A DNA stretch of 64,000 bases from JAQBDA01 sp963709875 (lineage in GTDB: Bacteria > Chloroflexota > Anaerolineae > Anaerolineales > UBA4823): positions 124,001 through 188,000 of the forward strand of contig CAVPYB010000012.1 of assembly GCA_963709875.1 (NCBI GenBank), read 5' to 3'. The notes under the pieces are model-generated. The model was not told the DNA's origin, did no database searches, and was given only the letters and a program-made list of their open reading frames with translations. Every line of letters starts with the position of its first letter. Position 1 is the first letter of the stretch. Position numbers and translations under genes: made by a program. Below, piece by piece: positions 1-9,065 of this stretch.

Positions 1-317
1 AGCGCAAGCTGGGCACCGTGGCGGTGCATTTCGTGCGCGCCGGCAGCACGGCAGACCAGGCCATCTCCACCCGGCTGCGTAAGATGGGGCGTTCGGCGCG
101 CAACTGTACCATCGTCAGCTCGGACCATCAGGTGCAGGCCGCGGCTCGCCAGTCCGGCGCGCAGATCCTGCCATCCGAGGGGTTCGCACGCCTGCTGATG
201 TCCACGCTATCCCAGCCTGGCACGGGGGAGAGCGATCCCGGCGATGCAGCTCTCAGCCCTGAGGAGGTGCAAGAATGGCTCGACCTGTTCAACAGTAAAA
301 AAGGGCGCTCAACCTGA
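1..317 (+). CDS. NYN-domain (YacP-like) nuclease, C-terminal part, cut by window start
   Basis: The frame is open through the left edge (in frame from base 3) and ends at TGA 315-317, so only the C-terminal third or so is present. The visible pattern is a hydrophobic strand followed by RAGSTADQAI, then IVSSDHQVQAAARQSGA and a closing helix with FARLL. This matches the second half of NYN/YacP PIN-like RNase domains, where the ADxxI and SD motifs carry acidic metal-binding residues. The family is linked to RNA processing. GTG at 18 is only an internal codon. The last 25 or so residues are polar and acidic. Family assignment is from motif pattern; the true start lies outside the window. Confidence 0.6.
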   Translation, partial: RKLGTVAVHFVRAGSTADQAISTRLRKMGRSARNCTIVSSDHQVQAAARQSGAQILPSEGFARLLMSTLSQPGTGESDPGDAALSPEEVQEWLDLFNSKKGRST

Positions 318-364
318 AAAATACCGGCAAAATTTCGACTAATAAGACTATTCTAATCTAATAT

Positions 365-590
365 TAATGCAAGGGCAGGCTTTCTCGGGTATATTTTAAG
401 CAGAGACACCTGCCCTCCCTTACTTATTGGTAAAACAGGTGTCGATCCCCAGGATAGCTTACCAGCACGTCCCCCCCGTGCTGAGGGCCCCTGGTGGACC
501 TCCTTAGGTTGCCGGGCGTGCCCCCCCCACGTCCGGTAATCTCTTTTAAACAGCCTTCCGGAAGCTTGCAGCTTCCAGGAGGCTGTTTCA
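365..590 (+). ncRNA. Candidate structured small RNA with C-rich loops and a terminal hairpin
   Basis: No credible ORF fills this stretch, but it holds a chain of hairpins. Stem 373-379 (GGGCAGG) pairs with 409-415, and 405-412 (GACACCTG) pairs with 436-443. The two share bases 409-412 and so exclude each other. CAGCACG 463-469 pairs with 477-483 around a TCCCCCC loop. CCGGGCGTG 512-520 pairs with 528-536 around seven Cs. CCTCCTT at 499-505 equals the anti-Shine-Dalgarno sequence. A long closing hairpin spans 548-588. C-rich loops of this kind are known in antisense sRNAs that bind Shine-Dalgarno sequences. The strand choice rests on the C-rich loops; only a weak -10-like TCTAAT (352-357) lies upstream. 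Confidence 0.4.
548..588. terminator. Strong hairpin terminator between convergent units
   Basis: AAACAGCC-TTCC-GGAAGC pairs with GCTTCC-AGGA-GGCTGTTT around a 5-nt TTGCA loop. It lies 12 nt past the stop of the minus-strand RIO kinase gene and downstream of the plus-strand candidate RNA, so it may terminate both. The U tract is short on either strand. Confidence 0.65.
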
Positions 591-599
591 TCCAATCCC

Positions 600-1616
600 C
601 TACCCCTGGAGCTGCTGCCAGTAGGCGCGGTCGGCCTGGTCCTCCTCATCCAGCAAGCCTGGGTGCACGTCCGGGCCCAGGCGGTAGCCGCAGGAGGTCC
701 ACAGCTCAGCCGCCAATTGGCGCGGGCGGACTGCCACACCCTGGCGGGCAAAGTATTCGCTCACCCGCAGCACATCTCTCTCGAAGATCTGGTAGGCGCT
801 GCTGTTGCCCTGCGGGCTGACCACCTGGGGGAAGTCGATCAGCTTTATGCCTCCATCCCAGTACAGGATGTTGTAAGCCGACAGGTCGCCGTGCACGCGC
901 TCTTGAGAGAGCATGATCTCGATATTGTGCATCAGGCGCTCGAACAGCGGCTGTGCTTCTGCGGCTTCTAGCTGCACGTCCACCAGCAGCGGCGCAGCCT
1001 GGCTCAAGTCGCCGACGTATTCCATCAGGATGGCGTTGTGGCCGCGGGCGTACGGGCGCGGCACATCCCCACCGGCAGCGAACAGCTCCGCCAGCGCCTG
1101 GTACTCGAATTCGATCCAGGAGGTGTGCAGCAGCTCCAGCCCGTACTTGGATTTGCTGCGCATGGCCTGCAGCATGCCGTCCTCGGTGATCTGGTTGCCG
1201 CTGGCATCCAGGTCGGTGCGTCCTTCGCGGTACTGGTGGTCCTTCCTCAGCTGGCGGAACATGCGCGGGCGGTACACCTTGGCAGCCAGATGGCTAACCT
1301 GGGTTGTCTCGTTGCCGGTGCACAGATACACGCTAGCTTCCTTGCCGCCCTTCAGCAGCCGGACGACATCGTCGAGCCAGTGCTCGTCGTAGAAATTCCC
1401 CAGCGAGTTGTTGATCCACTCCTGCTCGTGGCGTGAGGCATTGTAGCTGAACGCAAAGCTCTCTCTTCCATCCGCCCCGGCGATCTCGGTGACCACATCT
1501 CCGGCGGATCGCTTGGGTCGGTGGTTGGGCTTGCGTTTCGTCTTGCGGTGTTGCTGTCGGTCAGCATACACCTCGTAATCCTCATCTAAAAAGAGGTTGG
1601 GGTTCAGTTTAGGCAT
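600..1616 (-). CDS. RIO-family serine/threonine protein kinase
   Basis: The 338-aa product has the RIO kinase layout. A basic N-terminus (about residues 22-37) is followed by the nucleotide loop KGGKEASVY (89-97), the phosphate-anchoring lysine in AAKVYR (K113), the catalytic loop HGDLSAYN (D244) and the metal-binding LIDFPQ (D261). RIO proteins are atypical kinases or ATPases. In archaea and eukaryotes they act in ribosome maturation; bacterial substrates are mostly unknown. The ATG at 1616 has GAGGAT upstream. All catalytic residues are present, so it should be active. It is the first complete gene downstream of the promoter, leader peptide and terminator at 1700-1978, which suggests regulated read-through. 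Confidence 0.9.
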   Translation of the reverse strand: MPKLNPNLFLDEDYEVYADRQQHRKTKRKPNHRPKRSAGDVVTEIAGADGRESFAFSYNASRHEQEWINNSLGNFYDEHWLDDVVRLLKGGKEASVYLCTGNETTQVSHLAAKVYRPRMFRQLRKDHQYREGRTDLDASGNQITEDGMLQAMRSKSKYGLELLHTSWIEFEYQALAELFAAGGDVPRPYARGHNAILMEYVGDLSQAAPLLVDVQLEAAEAQPLFERLMHNIEIMLSQERVHGDLSAYNILYWDGGIKLIDFPQVVSPQGNSSAYQIFERDVLRVSEYFARQGVAVRPRQLAAELWTSCGYRLGPDVHPGLLDEEDQADRAYWQQLQG

Positions 1617-1702
1617 TTCAATCCTCTAAACTCCAGGCATCGGATGAATCCGAAGCCTGCTATTAACGAAACCCACTGGAAGTAGGTTGCCGCTGGATGG
1701 CG

Positions 1703-1743
1703 AACCGGATTCAACCGACTTTTAACGGTTGTAAAGGCCGGTT
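1703..1743 (-). promoter_or_regulatory. Nested stem-loop in RIO kinase 5' leader
   Basis: AACCGG (1703-1708) pairs with CCGGTT (1738-1743), and inside it CAACCG (1712-1717) pairs with CGGTTG (1726-1731) around an 8-nt loop. It sits between the leader terminator and the kinase start and may be an alternative or stabilising structure of the read-through transcript. Confidence 0.45.
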
Positions 1744-1765
1744 CCTAAACAGCCGGGCCAGGGGA

Positions 1766-1803
1766 TAAAATAAAGCCGCGGGGCTGGGGGCACCCGCGGC
1801 TGG
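1766..1803 (-). terminator. Rho-independent terminator (attenuator) after the 22-aa leader ORF
   Basis: On the minus strand GCCGCGGG (1800-1793) pairs with CCCGCGGC (1782-1775) and is followed by TTTATTTTA. This classic intrinsic terminator lies about 35 nt after the leader stop codon and about 150 nt before the RIO kinase gene. Confidence 0.75.
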
Positions 1804-1836
1804 CATATTTCGCTGGATTAAGTAAAAGCCGGGAGG

Positions 1837-1905
1837 TTAACGCTCAGACGGCAGGCGCACCCATAACACGCGTTCAATAACAAGTTCCGAGATTCTATTT
1901 AACAT
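1837..1905 (-). CDS. 22-aa leader peptide
   Basis: The sequence starts MLNRISELVI and ends RLPSER, with five arginines in 22 residues. The ATG at 1905 is preceded by a near-perfect Shine-Dalgarno AAAGGAGG (1920-1913) at 7-nt spacing, far better than those of most neighbouring genes. Upstream is a consensus -35 TTGACA (1978-1973) with a GATAAA/TAAACT -10. Downstream is an intrinsic terminator and then the RIO kinase gene. This promoter, short ORF, terminator, gene order is that of translational or transcriptional attenuation leaders. It could also be an independent small protein with its own terminator. No family is recognised. Confidence 0.6.
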   Translation of the reverse strand: MLNRISELVIERVLWVRLPSER

Positions 1906-1948
1906 GCGTACGCCTCCTTTACGTAGGATTCTGATGCCAACAGGCGCA

Positions 1949-1978
1949 AGTTTATCACGCCTGAGGAGCAATTGTCAA
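1949..1978 (-). promoter_or_regulatory. Sigma-70-type promoter for leader peptide / RIO kinase
   Basis: Minus strand: TTGACA at 1978-1973, then GATAAA (16-bp spacing) or TAAACT (18-bp spacing). The predicted start of transcription is near 1940, giving a leader of about 35 nt before the ATG at 1905. Confidence 0.6.
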
Positions 1979-2076
1979 GCAAATTTGTTCAGGACAGGGT
2001 CTGCTTAGCCCAGGATTTTAACAGGAACGAATGACGTCGTTATAAGGAGCGTTCCCTGCAACGAAGCAGCCTCAGA

Positions 2077-2778
2077 TCAGTGTGATACCATCGGCAGGAA
2101 GATGGCCGCCGAGAATGGAGCATAGTACGCCACGCGGAGGCCGCACACCTGCAGGGTAGAGCTGGCAGAATCGGGCCAGCCGTAGAGCAGGTATGCGTAG
2201 CTGGTATTGTTGACCGTTTCGGTGATCTGGCTGCTGACCACAAAGCCGGAGCCGCCGCTGAAGGCATTGGTCGAGCCGGTGCTGACCAGATCGCTCGTAG
2301 CAGTGCCAGGCGCGTAGCGCGTCAGGAATGCATCCACGCCTGCAGAGGCATTAGTATCGTTATAGTACAGGCGGATGTACTTGACCACCGAGCCATCCGG
2401 AATGTGCATGCCGGTGCCGGTCAGCAGCCCTGCGCTAGAGCCAGAAGTCATGTACACACAGCCATTGGCGCTATAGGTCTGGTCGTTGGCAGTCGTACGC
2501 GGGTGCAGCTCCGGACCGGCGACCGTGTAGTACGAGAAGGTCGCCGAAGTGCCCTGGATGCTGTCCGTGGCGTTCTCGTCCGGCGGCAGCACGCCCGGTG
2601 CATCGAAGGACGGGTCGCCGCTGTCATAGGACGCGGGCATCACTTCCGGCCTCTCGCCGCCGGGCTCGGTGGCAGCCAGTTCCAGTTGGGCCAGGGCGAA
2701 GCCTCCCGCCAGGAAGACCAGGGGTAAGACAAGGACCAGCAATACAATGATCAATCTGGGAGATCTCGAACGGGACAT
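2077..2778 (-). CDS. Secreted protein of unknown function with C-terminal FLPMVSH tail
   Basis: Starting at the ATG at 2778 (AGGAGGG four to five bases upstream) gives 233 aa; the longer TTG start at 2799 includes that ribosome site and is unlikely. Residues 1-31 are a signal peptide or membrane anchor: basic RSRSPR followed by a run of Leu, Val and Ile. The mature part is rich in Ser, Thr, Gly and Tyr and probably all beta. Two cysteines (in NGCVYM and LQVCGL) could form a disulfide. The C-terminus ends IFLPMVSH, like the YLPLISW end of the secreted protein at 40238-41485. Function is not recognised; it probably sits on or outside the cell surface. Confidence 0.65.
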   Translation of the reverse strand: MSRSRSPRLIIVLLVLVLPLVFLAGGFALAQLELAATEPGGERPEVMPASYDSGDPSFDAPGVLPPDENATDSIQGTSATFSYYTVAGPELHPRTTANDQTYSANGCVYMTSGSSAGLLTGTGMHIPDGSVVKYIRLYYNDTNASAGVDAFLTRYAPGTATSDLVSTGSTNAFSGGSGFVVSSQITETVNNTSYAYLLYGWPDSASSTLQVCGLRVAYYAPFSAAIFLPMVSH

Positions 2779-2797
2779 GTAACCCTCCTGTTTATTC

Positions 2798-2830
2798 AAT
2801 CCCTAAAGGTCTTGGAGACCTTTAGGGATT
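2798..2830. terminator. 14-bp perfect stem-loop between PolX end and secreted-protein start
   Basis: AATCCCTAAAGGTC pairs with GACCTTTAGGGATT around TTGGA. It lies about 90 nt past the PolX stop and ends about 12 nt before the Shine-Dalgarno of the next gene, so it may end PolX transcription or structure the next leader. No U tract follows it on the minus strand. Confidence 0.5.
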
Positions 2831-2922
2831 GATTCTTTATGCTGCAGGCTCTGGATCGATAATGCAGTTTACCAGATAGTACCTGTTTCATAAAGGACTA
2901 ATTTGGTATTATTCAATAGATA

Positions 2923-4662
2923 TCAGGAGCGATCCTGCAACCAATCCAGTAAGCGCTGCGGTTCCCAGGTATTGATCACGTCCTCCGCCGTCACCCAGCC
3001 GCGGCGGGCAGTGGCAACGCCGAAGTGCAGCAGGTCCATGTCTGTGTCGCTGTGGGCGTCGGTGTTGATGCTCAGGCGGATGCCCATCTCGATCGCCCGC
3101 CGGGCGTACACGTCGTCCAGGTCCAGCCGTGAGGGGTGGGCGTTGATCTCCAGGGCGGTGCCGTGCTCGGCAGCCGCCTGCAGCACCGCGTCCATGTCCA
3201 GGTCGGCGCCCTCCCGGTCGGGGATCATACGCCCGGTGGGATGGGCGATCACATCCACGTGCGGGTTGCGGATGGCGCTCAGCGTGCGCATGGTCACCTT
3301 CTCGCGCCCCTGGCGCAGACCGGTGTGCATGGAGGCGAAGACGATATCCAGCTCCGCCAGCACCTCGTCGGGGTAATCCAGGCTGCCATCCGCCATGATC
3401 TCCACCTCTGCCCCCTGCAGCAGGCGGATCGAATCGCCCAGCTCTCTTTGCACGGCATCGATCTCCTGCCGCTGGCGGCGCACATCCTCAGCGGTCAGGC
3501 CGCCCACGATGCCCAGGCTGGCGGAGTGGTCGGTGACCGCCAGCAGCTTCCGCCCTCGTTCCCGGGCGGCCTCCGCCATCTGGCGGATGTCCAGCTTGCC
3601 ATCGCTCCAGGTGGAGTGGCTGTGCAGCTCGGAGCGCATATCGGTCAGCGCCAGCAGCGCGGGCAGCTTTCCAGCCAGGGCAGCCTGCACCTCGCCGCGG
3701 TCCTCGCGCAGCTCGGGCGCGATCCACGGCAGGCCCAGGGCGGCGTAAACTTCTGCTTCGTCGGCGCAGGTGATCTCGCTGCCATCCTGGCGCGCCAGGG
3801 CATGTTCGGAGAGCGACAGCCCCTGCTTTAGGGCCAGCTCGCGCAGGCGCACGTTGTGATCCTTGGAGCCGGTGGCGTACTGCAGGGCGGTGCCGAAGCG
3901 CTCTGGCGGGTGCACCCACAGCTGCGCCCGCAGTCCGCTGTGGAACTCGACGCTGGACTTGGTCGTGCCCTGCCCAAGCACTCGGGCGACATCCTCCCTG
4001 CCGGTGAATGCCGCCATAACCGGCGCTGAATCGCTGGAGGCAGCCAGCAGGTCCAGGTCACCGACCGTGGCGCGCATGCGCCGCAGGCTGCCGGCCGCCT
4101 CCGCCGCGCTCACGCCGGGCAGCGCCGCGCAGGAACTCCAGCAGCTCCTGGGCAGCCGGCCAGGCGCGCCCCAGCGGGATGCGGTCGCTGCGCCGGGATA
4201 GCGCCTCGATGCCGGCGATCACCTTGGCCTCCGATTTCTCGCCCATCCCGGGCAAGTCGCGCAGCTTCCCGTCCCGGGCGGCGGCTTCCAGCTCCGCCAG
4301 GCTGGTGATGCCCAGCTCTTTCCAGAACAGGGCTACTTTCTTGGGCCCCAGGTCGGGCACCCTCAGCACCTCCACCAGACTCTCCGGGACATCCCCTTTG
4401 AGCTTCTCCAGGAACTCCAGCTTACCGGTAGAGAGCAGCTCGTCGATCTTCTCGGCGATCGCCTTGCCCACGCCGGGGATCTCCGGTCAGCACTGCCCTC
4501 GCGCCAGATATCGTTGACGTCCCGGCCCAGCTCGCCCAGGCTGTCGGCTGCCTTGCGGTAAGCCAGGATCTTGTAGATCACCTCGCCCTTGATCTCCAGC
4601 AGGTCGCCGATAGTGGTGAAGATGTCGGCGACTTCGCGGTTGGTGAATTTTGTGTCAGTCAT
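2923..4662 (-). CDS. polX: DNA polymerase X family protein with C-terminal PHP domain (two frameshifts)
   Basis: The combined reading is about 580 aa, the normal length of bacterial PolX, a gap-filling repair polymerase with 3'-5' exonuclease activity. The N-terminal frame (4662 to about 4490) begins MTDTKFTNREVADIF. The middle frame (4471 to about 4115) carries helix-hairpin-helix elements (IPGVGKAIAEKI, LPGMGEKSEAKV). The last frame has the palm DxD in GDLDLL, then PHP motifs ELHSHSTWSDG, AVTDHSA, EVEIMADG, ASMHT, IAHPTGR, EINAHPSRLDL and NTDAH. Frames change near 4485 and 4115 with no loss of conserved sequence, so sequence errors are more likely than decay. The first codons lie inside a GCTGA-type tandem repeat and no good ribosome site is seen. 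Confidence 0.85.
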
Positions 4663-4735
4663 CAGCGGTCAGTCCTCAGCGGTCAGTGGTCGGCCGACGA
4701 TCCGAAGGATCGCAGCGGTCAGCCGTCAGCTGTTC
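4663..4735. repeat. GGTCAG/TCAGCG tandem repeat with GATCC-GAA-GGATC hairpin
   Basis: Several copies of a TCAGCGGTCAGT-like unit run from the PolX start codon to the end of the restriction gene. They are interrupted by a perfect small hairpin, CGATCC-GAA-GGATCG (4698-4712). A related hairpin is found at 9082-9096, so the two elements bracket the restriction/GHKL pair. Confidence 0.55.
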
Positions 4736-7700
4736 TCCTCGACAATCCCGATCTCCTCCTCGGTCAGCCCGTACAGCTCGTAGACCAGGGCGTCGATCTG
4801 CCGGTCGGTTGTTTTGATGCGGCGCTGCAGGGCCTGCACCTCGGATGGGGTATGCGCCGCCGCCAGGGATTCGTGCAGCACCAGCATGGTCTCGACCAGG
4901 GCCACCATTCGGTCGTGGCGGGCGGCATCAGCGGGGCTGTCGAAGTCGATGGCACGCACGGGGAAGTTACCAAGGTATTGTCCAAAGAAACGGAGGTAAA
5001 CTGTACCACCACCCTCAAGCCCTGCACAAATCTCTGACAGATAGAATTGACTTAATTTTGAATTTAATATTCCCAGTAAATATAGATCGTCTCCCGGTAT
5101 GAAGTAGGTTGTATTCAGCCCAAATAAACCTTCCGTATCAAGGGTAAACCGGCAGGTGGTGGCTATATCCGGATAAATTATCTTTGGCTTTTGGAACAAC
5201 TCATAATAGTCACAAGCCCGTAGCTCCCACCAATGATTTCCTTTATCCCAACGCTTTTGTAAACGTTCCTGAAATTGCTTTAGATGAATAAAAATACCTG
5301 GATAATTTTCAATAGGTATCCCAAGATAGCTCCAGATTAAATATTTTCCAGAATATTTTGCATGATATTTGCGTACATCTTTACCCATAAGGACTGGAAT
5401 AATGACCTCAGCGCTTTTGGGATCTTGTTCGATTATCTTCTGCCGAGTACCTTCATCAATGATATAGGCGTTATTGAATCCAGTTTTGATCCCAAAATAC
5501 GTTTTCCCACCTAAATAAGTACTCAATGTTGTCGCTGAATTTCGCATGCTTTCCAGAACCGATTGTGTTCCTCGCCCTGAAAAAGCCCAGCCTTCACTTG
5601 ATAAACTTGAGATTGAAACATCAATAGCGCGTTGAGAAGCAAACTCCTGTAATCGATCACCACTTTGAATTGAAAAGAATTCACTTCTTGACACAGGGGA
5701 GACATATTTAATAGAGCAAAGTCATCCACCCCTGGAGAACAAATCATAACAATTGTACGGACTGTGGCTTTGGGAAACACAGGTAAACCGGCAAAATCAA
5801 CAATTTGTTCAATAGTTGCTTTGTCCACCAGAAATTCTCGCAAGGGCTTACCGTATGCTGCCCGAAGCCATTTGTTTGACACAATCATTCCAAACTTACC
5901 TTTTGGATTAAGAATTGTCACGCCTTTCTCGACAAAATTAACATACAAATCAGCCGTAGGTTTGTGGGTGGCGTAATGCGCTTGGAAATAGCCTTTTGCT
6001 TCACCAAGTCCTTCTTGTCGAACGTATGGCGGATTGCCAATGACCGCGTCGAAGCCGCCTGCCGCCATCACCCCCGGGAACTCGGCCCGCCAGTCGAAGG
6101 CGTTGACCCGCTGCAGCTCCTCGGCGTCGAACATCGCCATCTGCCGCCCCTGGCGGTCATAGTAATCCGGCCCGATCAGCGAGTTGCCGCACTTGATGTT
6201 GCCCTCCAGGTCGGGCAGGGCGCGCTCCTGGAAGAAAGCCAACTGCTGCCCCAGGCTGCCCTCGTTCTCCCCTTCCAGAACCTTGAGCAGCAGCGAGAGC
6301 CTGGTCACCTCCACCGCCTGCGGGTCGATATCCACCCCGTAGATATTGTTGAGCAGGATGCGGCGCTTCTCGGCCGTGGTCAGGCGCCACTCGCCGCCTT
6401 GCGCCTGGTACAGCGCCTGGGCTCGCCCGCGGGCGGCGCGGGCGTACTTCTCGGGGTCGTCCGCCAGGTAATAGTCGCGGTGCCAGTCCAGCAGGTACTG
6501 GTATGCCCCCAGCAGGAAGGAGCCAGAGCCGCAGGCCGGGTCGCAGATGCGCAGCTCCGCAGCCTGGTTGGGTGCCAGCCCCTCCAGCAGCGACCCGACC
6601 GTGTGCTCGACGATGTAATCCACGATATAGGTCGGGGTGTAGTACACGCCGCCGGCTTTCTTGACCTCCGGCTTGTCCTCCACCTTGGCCTGCCCGCCCG
6701 CCGTCAATCGGATGACCTTGCCCAGGAACTGCTCGTAGACCTGCCCCAGGATATCCGCCGGCAGCACCGAGAACTCGTAGGGGCTGTCGGGGTAGTACAG
6801 GTTGCGCAGGATGTCCCGGATGACCTTATCATCGATGCGCAGCCGCACCGTGAACTCATCCGGCTGCCCGGCACGACCCTTCTCGGACTTGAAGTGGAAC
6901 AGGCCTGAATTATAGCGCTCGTCTGCCCGCAGGTAGAGGCGGCACAGCTCGGCGTAAGTCTCTACCTGCCCTGCCAGGTTGCGCAGCCGCCCGTAAGGCT
7001 CCAGGCCGCGGTCCTCGGCAATGCGCAGGAAGATGACCCGGTCGATGGTGCGCTGGACGGCGAAGTTCAGGTCGCGCACCGTCAGGCCGGGATTGCGCAG
7101 AGCGATATTGCGCGCCAGAGTCTCCCGCCAGCGCTCGATCTCCCCCAGGAAGGCCGCATCCACCTCAGCCGTACCGCGCTTGGGCCTGCTCGATTCGGCG
7201 TAGCGGTCGAAGGAGCCTTGCAGCACCGCTTCCCTGGAGAAGATGCCCGCCAGCTCATCCCATTTTTCGACATATTCATCGAATGTGAAATACATCACCC
7301 TCGCCGTGCCGCTCTTATCGGTCTTCACCGGACGTATGCGGCAGTCGTAGACCGCCAGCTCTTCGAAATCGGTCAGGATGCTGAGCGGCAGCTTGGCGCT
7401 CCAGGCGTAGCGGCGCAGCTGGTAGGCCGGGTGGACATCATCCTTGATATTGATGGACGGCTTCTTTGCCTCCACGAAGAACTTGCGTGTGCCCCCGATC
7501 CTGAAACCGTAATCCGGCGCTTTGGTGGTCCCGCGCACCTTGACCTGGTCCTCGTGCACCACGTCTTTGTAGGCTTCGGCGTAGCCCTTCTTGTTGTGAA
7601 CGTCCCAGCCCAGGGCTTCGAAGAACGGGTCGATGAACTCCAGGCGCACCTGGGTCTCGTTATAGCGCCCGGACTGGTAGTCCGGCAGGTTGCGCCGGAA

Positions 7701-7739
7701 GCGCTCGATCAGGTCGCTTACGTCTTGGGGTGCGGGCAT
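4726..7739 (-). CDS. Type IIG restriction-modification enzyme (Eco57I-like), frameshifted
   Basis: About 1000 aa in two frames. Start at ATG 7739 (MPAPQDVSDLIERF, with AAGGA upstream) is preferred over an N-terminal extension to 7907 that overlaps the divergent promoter. N-terminal PD-(D/E)xK nuclease: APDYGF (D76) and VEAKKP (E90, K92). N6-adenine methylase core: YYTPTYIVDYIV (about 366-377), DPACGSGSF (400-408) and NPPY (568-571). The C-terminal frame (5694 to 4726) carries the target-recognition domain and a closing coiled coil. The frames join near 5700 at a CCCC run where one missing C restores MSP..VSRSEFF. One chain would both cut and methylate DNA. If the shift is real, the enzyme loses its specificity domain. 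Confidence 0.85.
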
Positions 7740-7892
7740 AAGTCCTTCGAGATATCTATGAATTGGTGCTTCACTGATGTTCCCCACGCGCTCGAGGAAC
7801 TTGTCTACAAAGCACGGATCGGGGAGTGACTGAACACACCCTATTATAAATCCAGTTTCAGCATAGCTGTACGGTCTATATTTATATCCATG

Positions 7893-7921
7893 TTGACAAT
7901 AAACCAATATATGTTTATAAT
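7893..7921 (+). promoter_or_regulatory. Consensus sigma-70 promoter for the HTH/GHKL/STAS gene
   Basis: TTGACA (7893-7898), exactly 17 bp, then TATAAT (7916-7921). Transcription would begin near 7928, about 50 nt before the ATG at 7980. Confidence 0.8.
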
Positions 7922-7944
7922 ATCATCGTAATATGTTTATAATA
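7909..7944 (+). repeat. Direct repeat of ATATGTTTATAATA at 22-bp period
   Basis: Identical 14-mers at 7909-7922 and 7931-7944. The first contains the -10 box and the second lies just after the expected transcription start. A 22-bp step is close to two helical turns, as expected for paired operator sites of a dimeric winged-HTH regulator. Confidence 0.65.
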
Positions 7945-7979
7945 AGGAAGAAAGTAGCCCTTCACAACAGGCGGGTTGA

Positions 7980-9017
7980 ATGAACGACAAGCCAAAAGCC
8001 AAAAAGCGCAGCCAAGAAATCCGGGAATTTATCCTGGAAAATGTCAGGGAGCACCCACAGGATATCACCTCCATCACAGCGGACCATTTTGGCGTGTCTC
8101 GCCCGGCGGTCTTGCGGCATATCCATAAGCTGGCGGATGAAGGGCTGCTCATATCCCAGGGTAGAACAAGGGATAGATTTTATGAATTAGCTCCCATCAT
8201 AGAAATAACCCAAGAATATAAAATACTACCCGGCCTCCAAGAGGATAAAATTTGGCGAGAAGATATTCGACCTTTGTTCAAGGAAATCAATAACAACGTC
8301 TTGGGTATATGCCAATATGGCGTTACAGAAATAATCAACAATGTTGTCGACCACTCGAACGGTCAGAAAATGAGCATACTCACTAAATATTCATACGATC
8401 AAATTGAATTTTTGATACGAGATGATGGTATCGGAAGATTTAATAAGATTCAGTCAGAGTTGGGATTAGATGATCCCTTGCATGTCATACTCGAGCTTTC
8501 CAAAGGAAAACTTACCACAGATCCGGAACACCATACCGGAGAAGGTATATTTTATACCTCCCGAATGTTCGATAACTTCGCAATTGCCTCGGGAGACGTA
8601 TTTTTCTTCCATTTGGAAAAAAGCGGTGATTGGATCGTAGAGGATCGAGATAAACCTCTTCAGGGAACTTTGGTCAGGCTCAGGATAAGCACAAAATCGG
8701 ATAGAACGACTACAGAAGTATTCAGCAAATATGCAGCAGATGAAGATTTTGGATTTACCAGGACAAAAGTTCCTGTATTCCTGGCACAGTATGGAGATGA
8801 AAATCTGGTTTCCCGCTCGCAAGCAAAACGTTTATTAGCCAGATTCGACCGTTTCAGAGAGATTGTTCTTGATTTTAGCAAGGTCGAGATCATTGGGCAA
8901 GCGTTCGCAGATGAAATTTTCCGTGTTTTCCGTAATCAGCACCCTCAGGTAGATATCATCCCAATCAACACCAATGAGTTTGTGTCTAAGATGATATCCA
9001 AGGTTACAAATCAGTGA
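7980..9017 (+). CDS. Winged-HTH / GHKL-ATPase / STAS-like (DUF4325) fusion protein
   Basis: 345 aa with three recognisable parts. Residues 10-65 form a winged helix (DHFGVSRPAVLRHIHKLADEGLL). Residues 100-235 are a histidine-kinase-type ATPase fold: N box TEIINNVVDHS (116-126), DDGIG (148-152) and TGEGI (186-190); there is no phospho-acceptor histidine region. Residues 255-340 match the DUF4325 STAS-like domain (VLDFSKVEIIGQAFADEIFRVF). This resembles an anti-sigma-type ATPase and its STAS antagonist joined in one chain with a DNA-binding domain. It is divergent from the restriction-modification gene and probably regulates it or itself through the repeats at 7909-7944. The gene is AT-richer than its neighbours, consistent with horizontal transfer. 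Confidence 0.8.
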   Translation: MNDKPKAKKRSQEIREFILENVREHPQDITSITADHFGVSRPAVLRHIHKLADEGLLISQGRTRDRFYELAPIIEITQEYKILPGLQEDKIWREDIRPLFKEINNNVLGICQYGVTEIINNVVDHSNGQKMSILTKYSYDQIEFLIRDDGIGRFNKIQSELGLDDPLHVILELSKGKLTTDPEHHTGEGIFYTSRMFDNFAIASGDVFFFHLEKSGDWIVEDRDKPLQGTLVRLRISTKSDRTTTEVFSKYAADEDFGFTRTKVPVFLAQYGDENLVSRSQAKRLLARFDRFREIVLDFSKVEIIGQAFADEIFRVFRNQHPQVDIIPINTNEFVSKMISKVTNQ

Positions 9018-9065
9018 GCATTGCTGGGAGAGGTAATAATATCTACTCCTTCATACTCCCGTCTT

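Larger units (their letters stand above)
7740..7979. other. AT-rich divergent promoter region of the restriction/GHKL pair
   Basis: Much more AT-rich than its surroundings. It contains the plus-strand promoter at 7893-7921 and a duplicated -10-like 14-mer at 7909 and 7931. A TATAAT on the minus strand at 7848-7843 has no convincing -35. No gene is assigned here. Confidence 0.6.

Noticed and set aside
5964..6908. 314-aa plus-strand frame
   Set aside because: Antisense to the methylase domain of the restriction enzyme, with low-complexity His/Gln-rich sequence typical of shadow frames.
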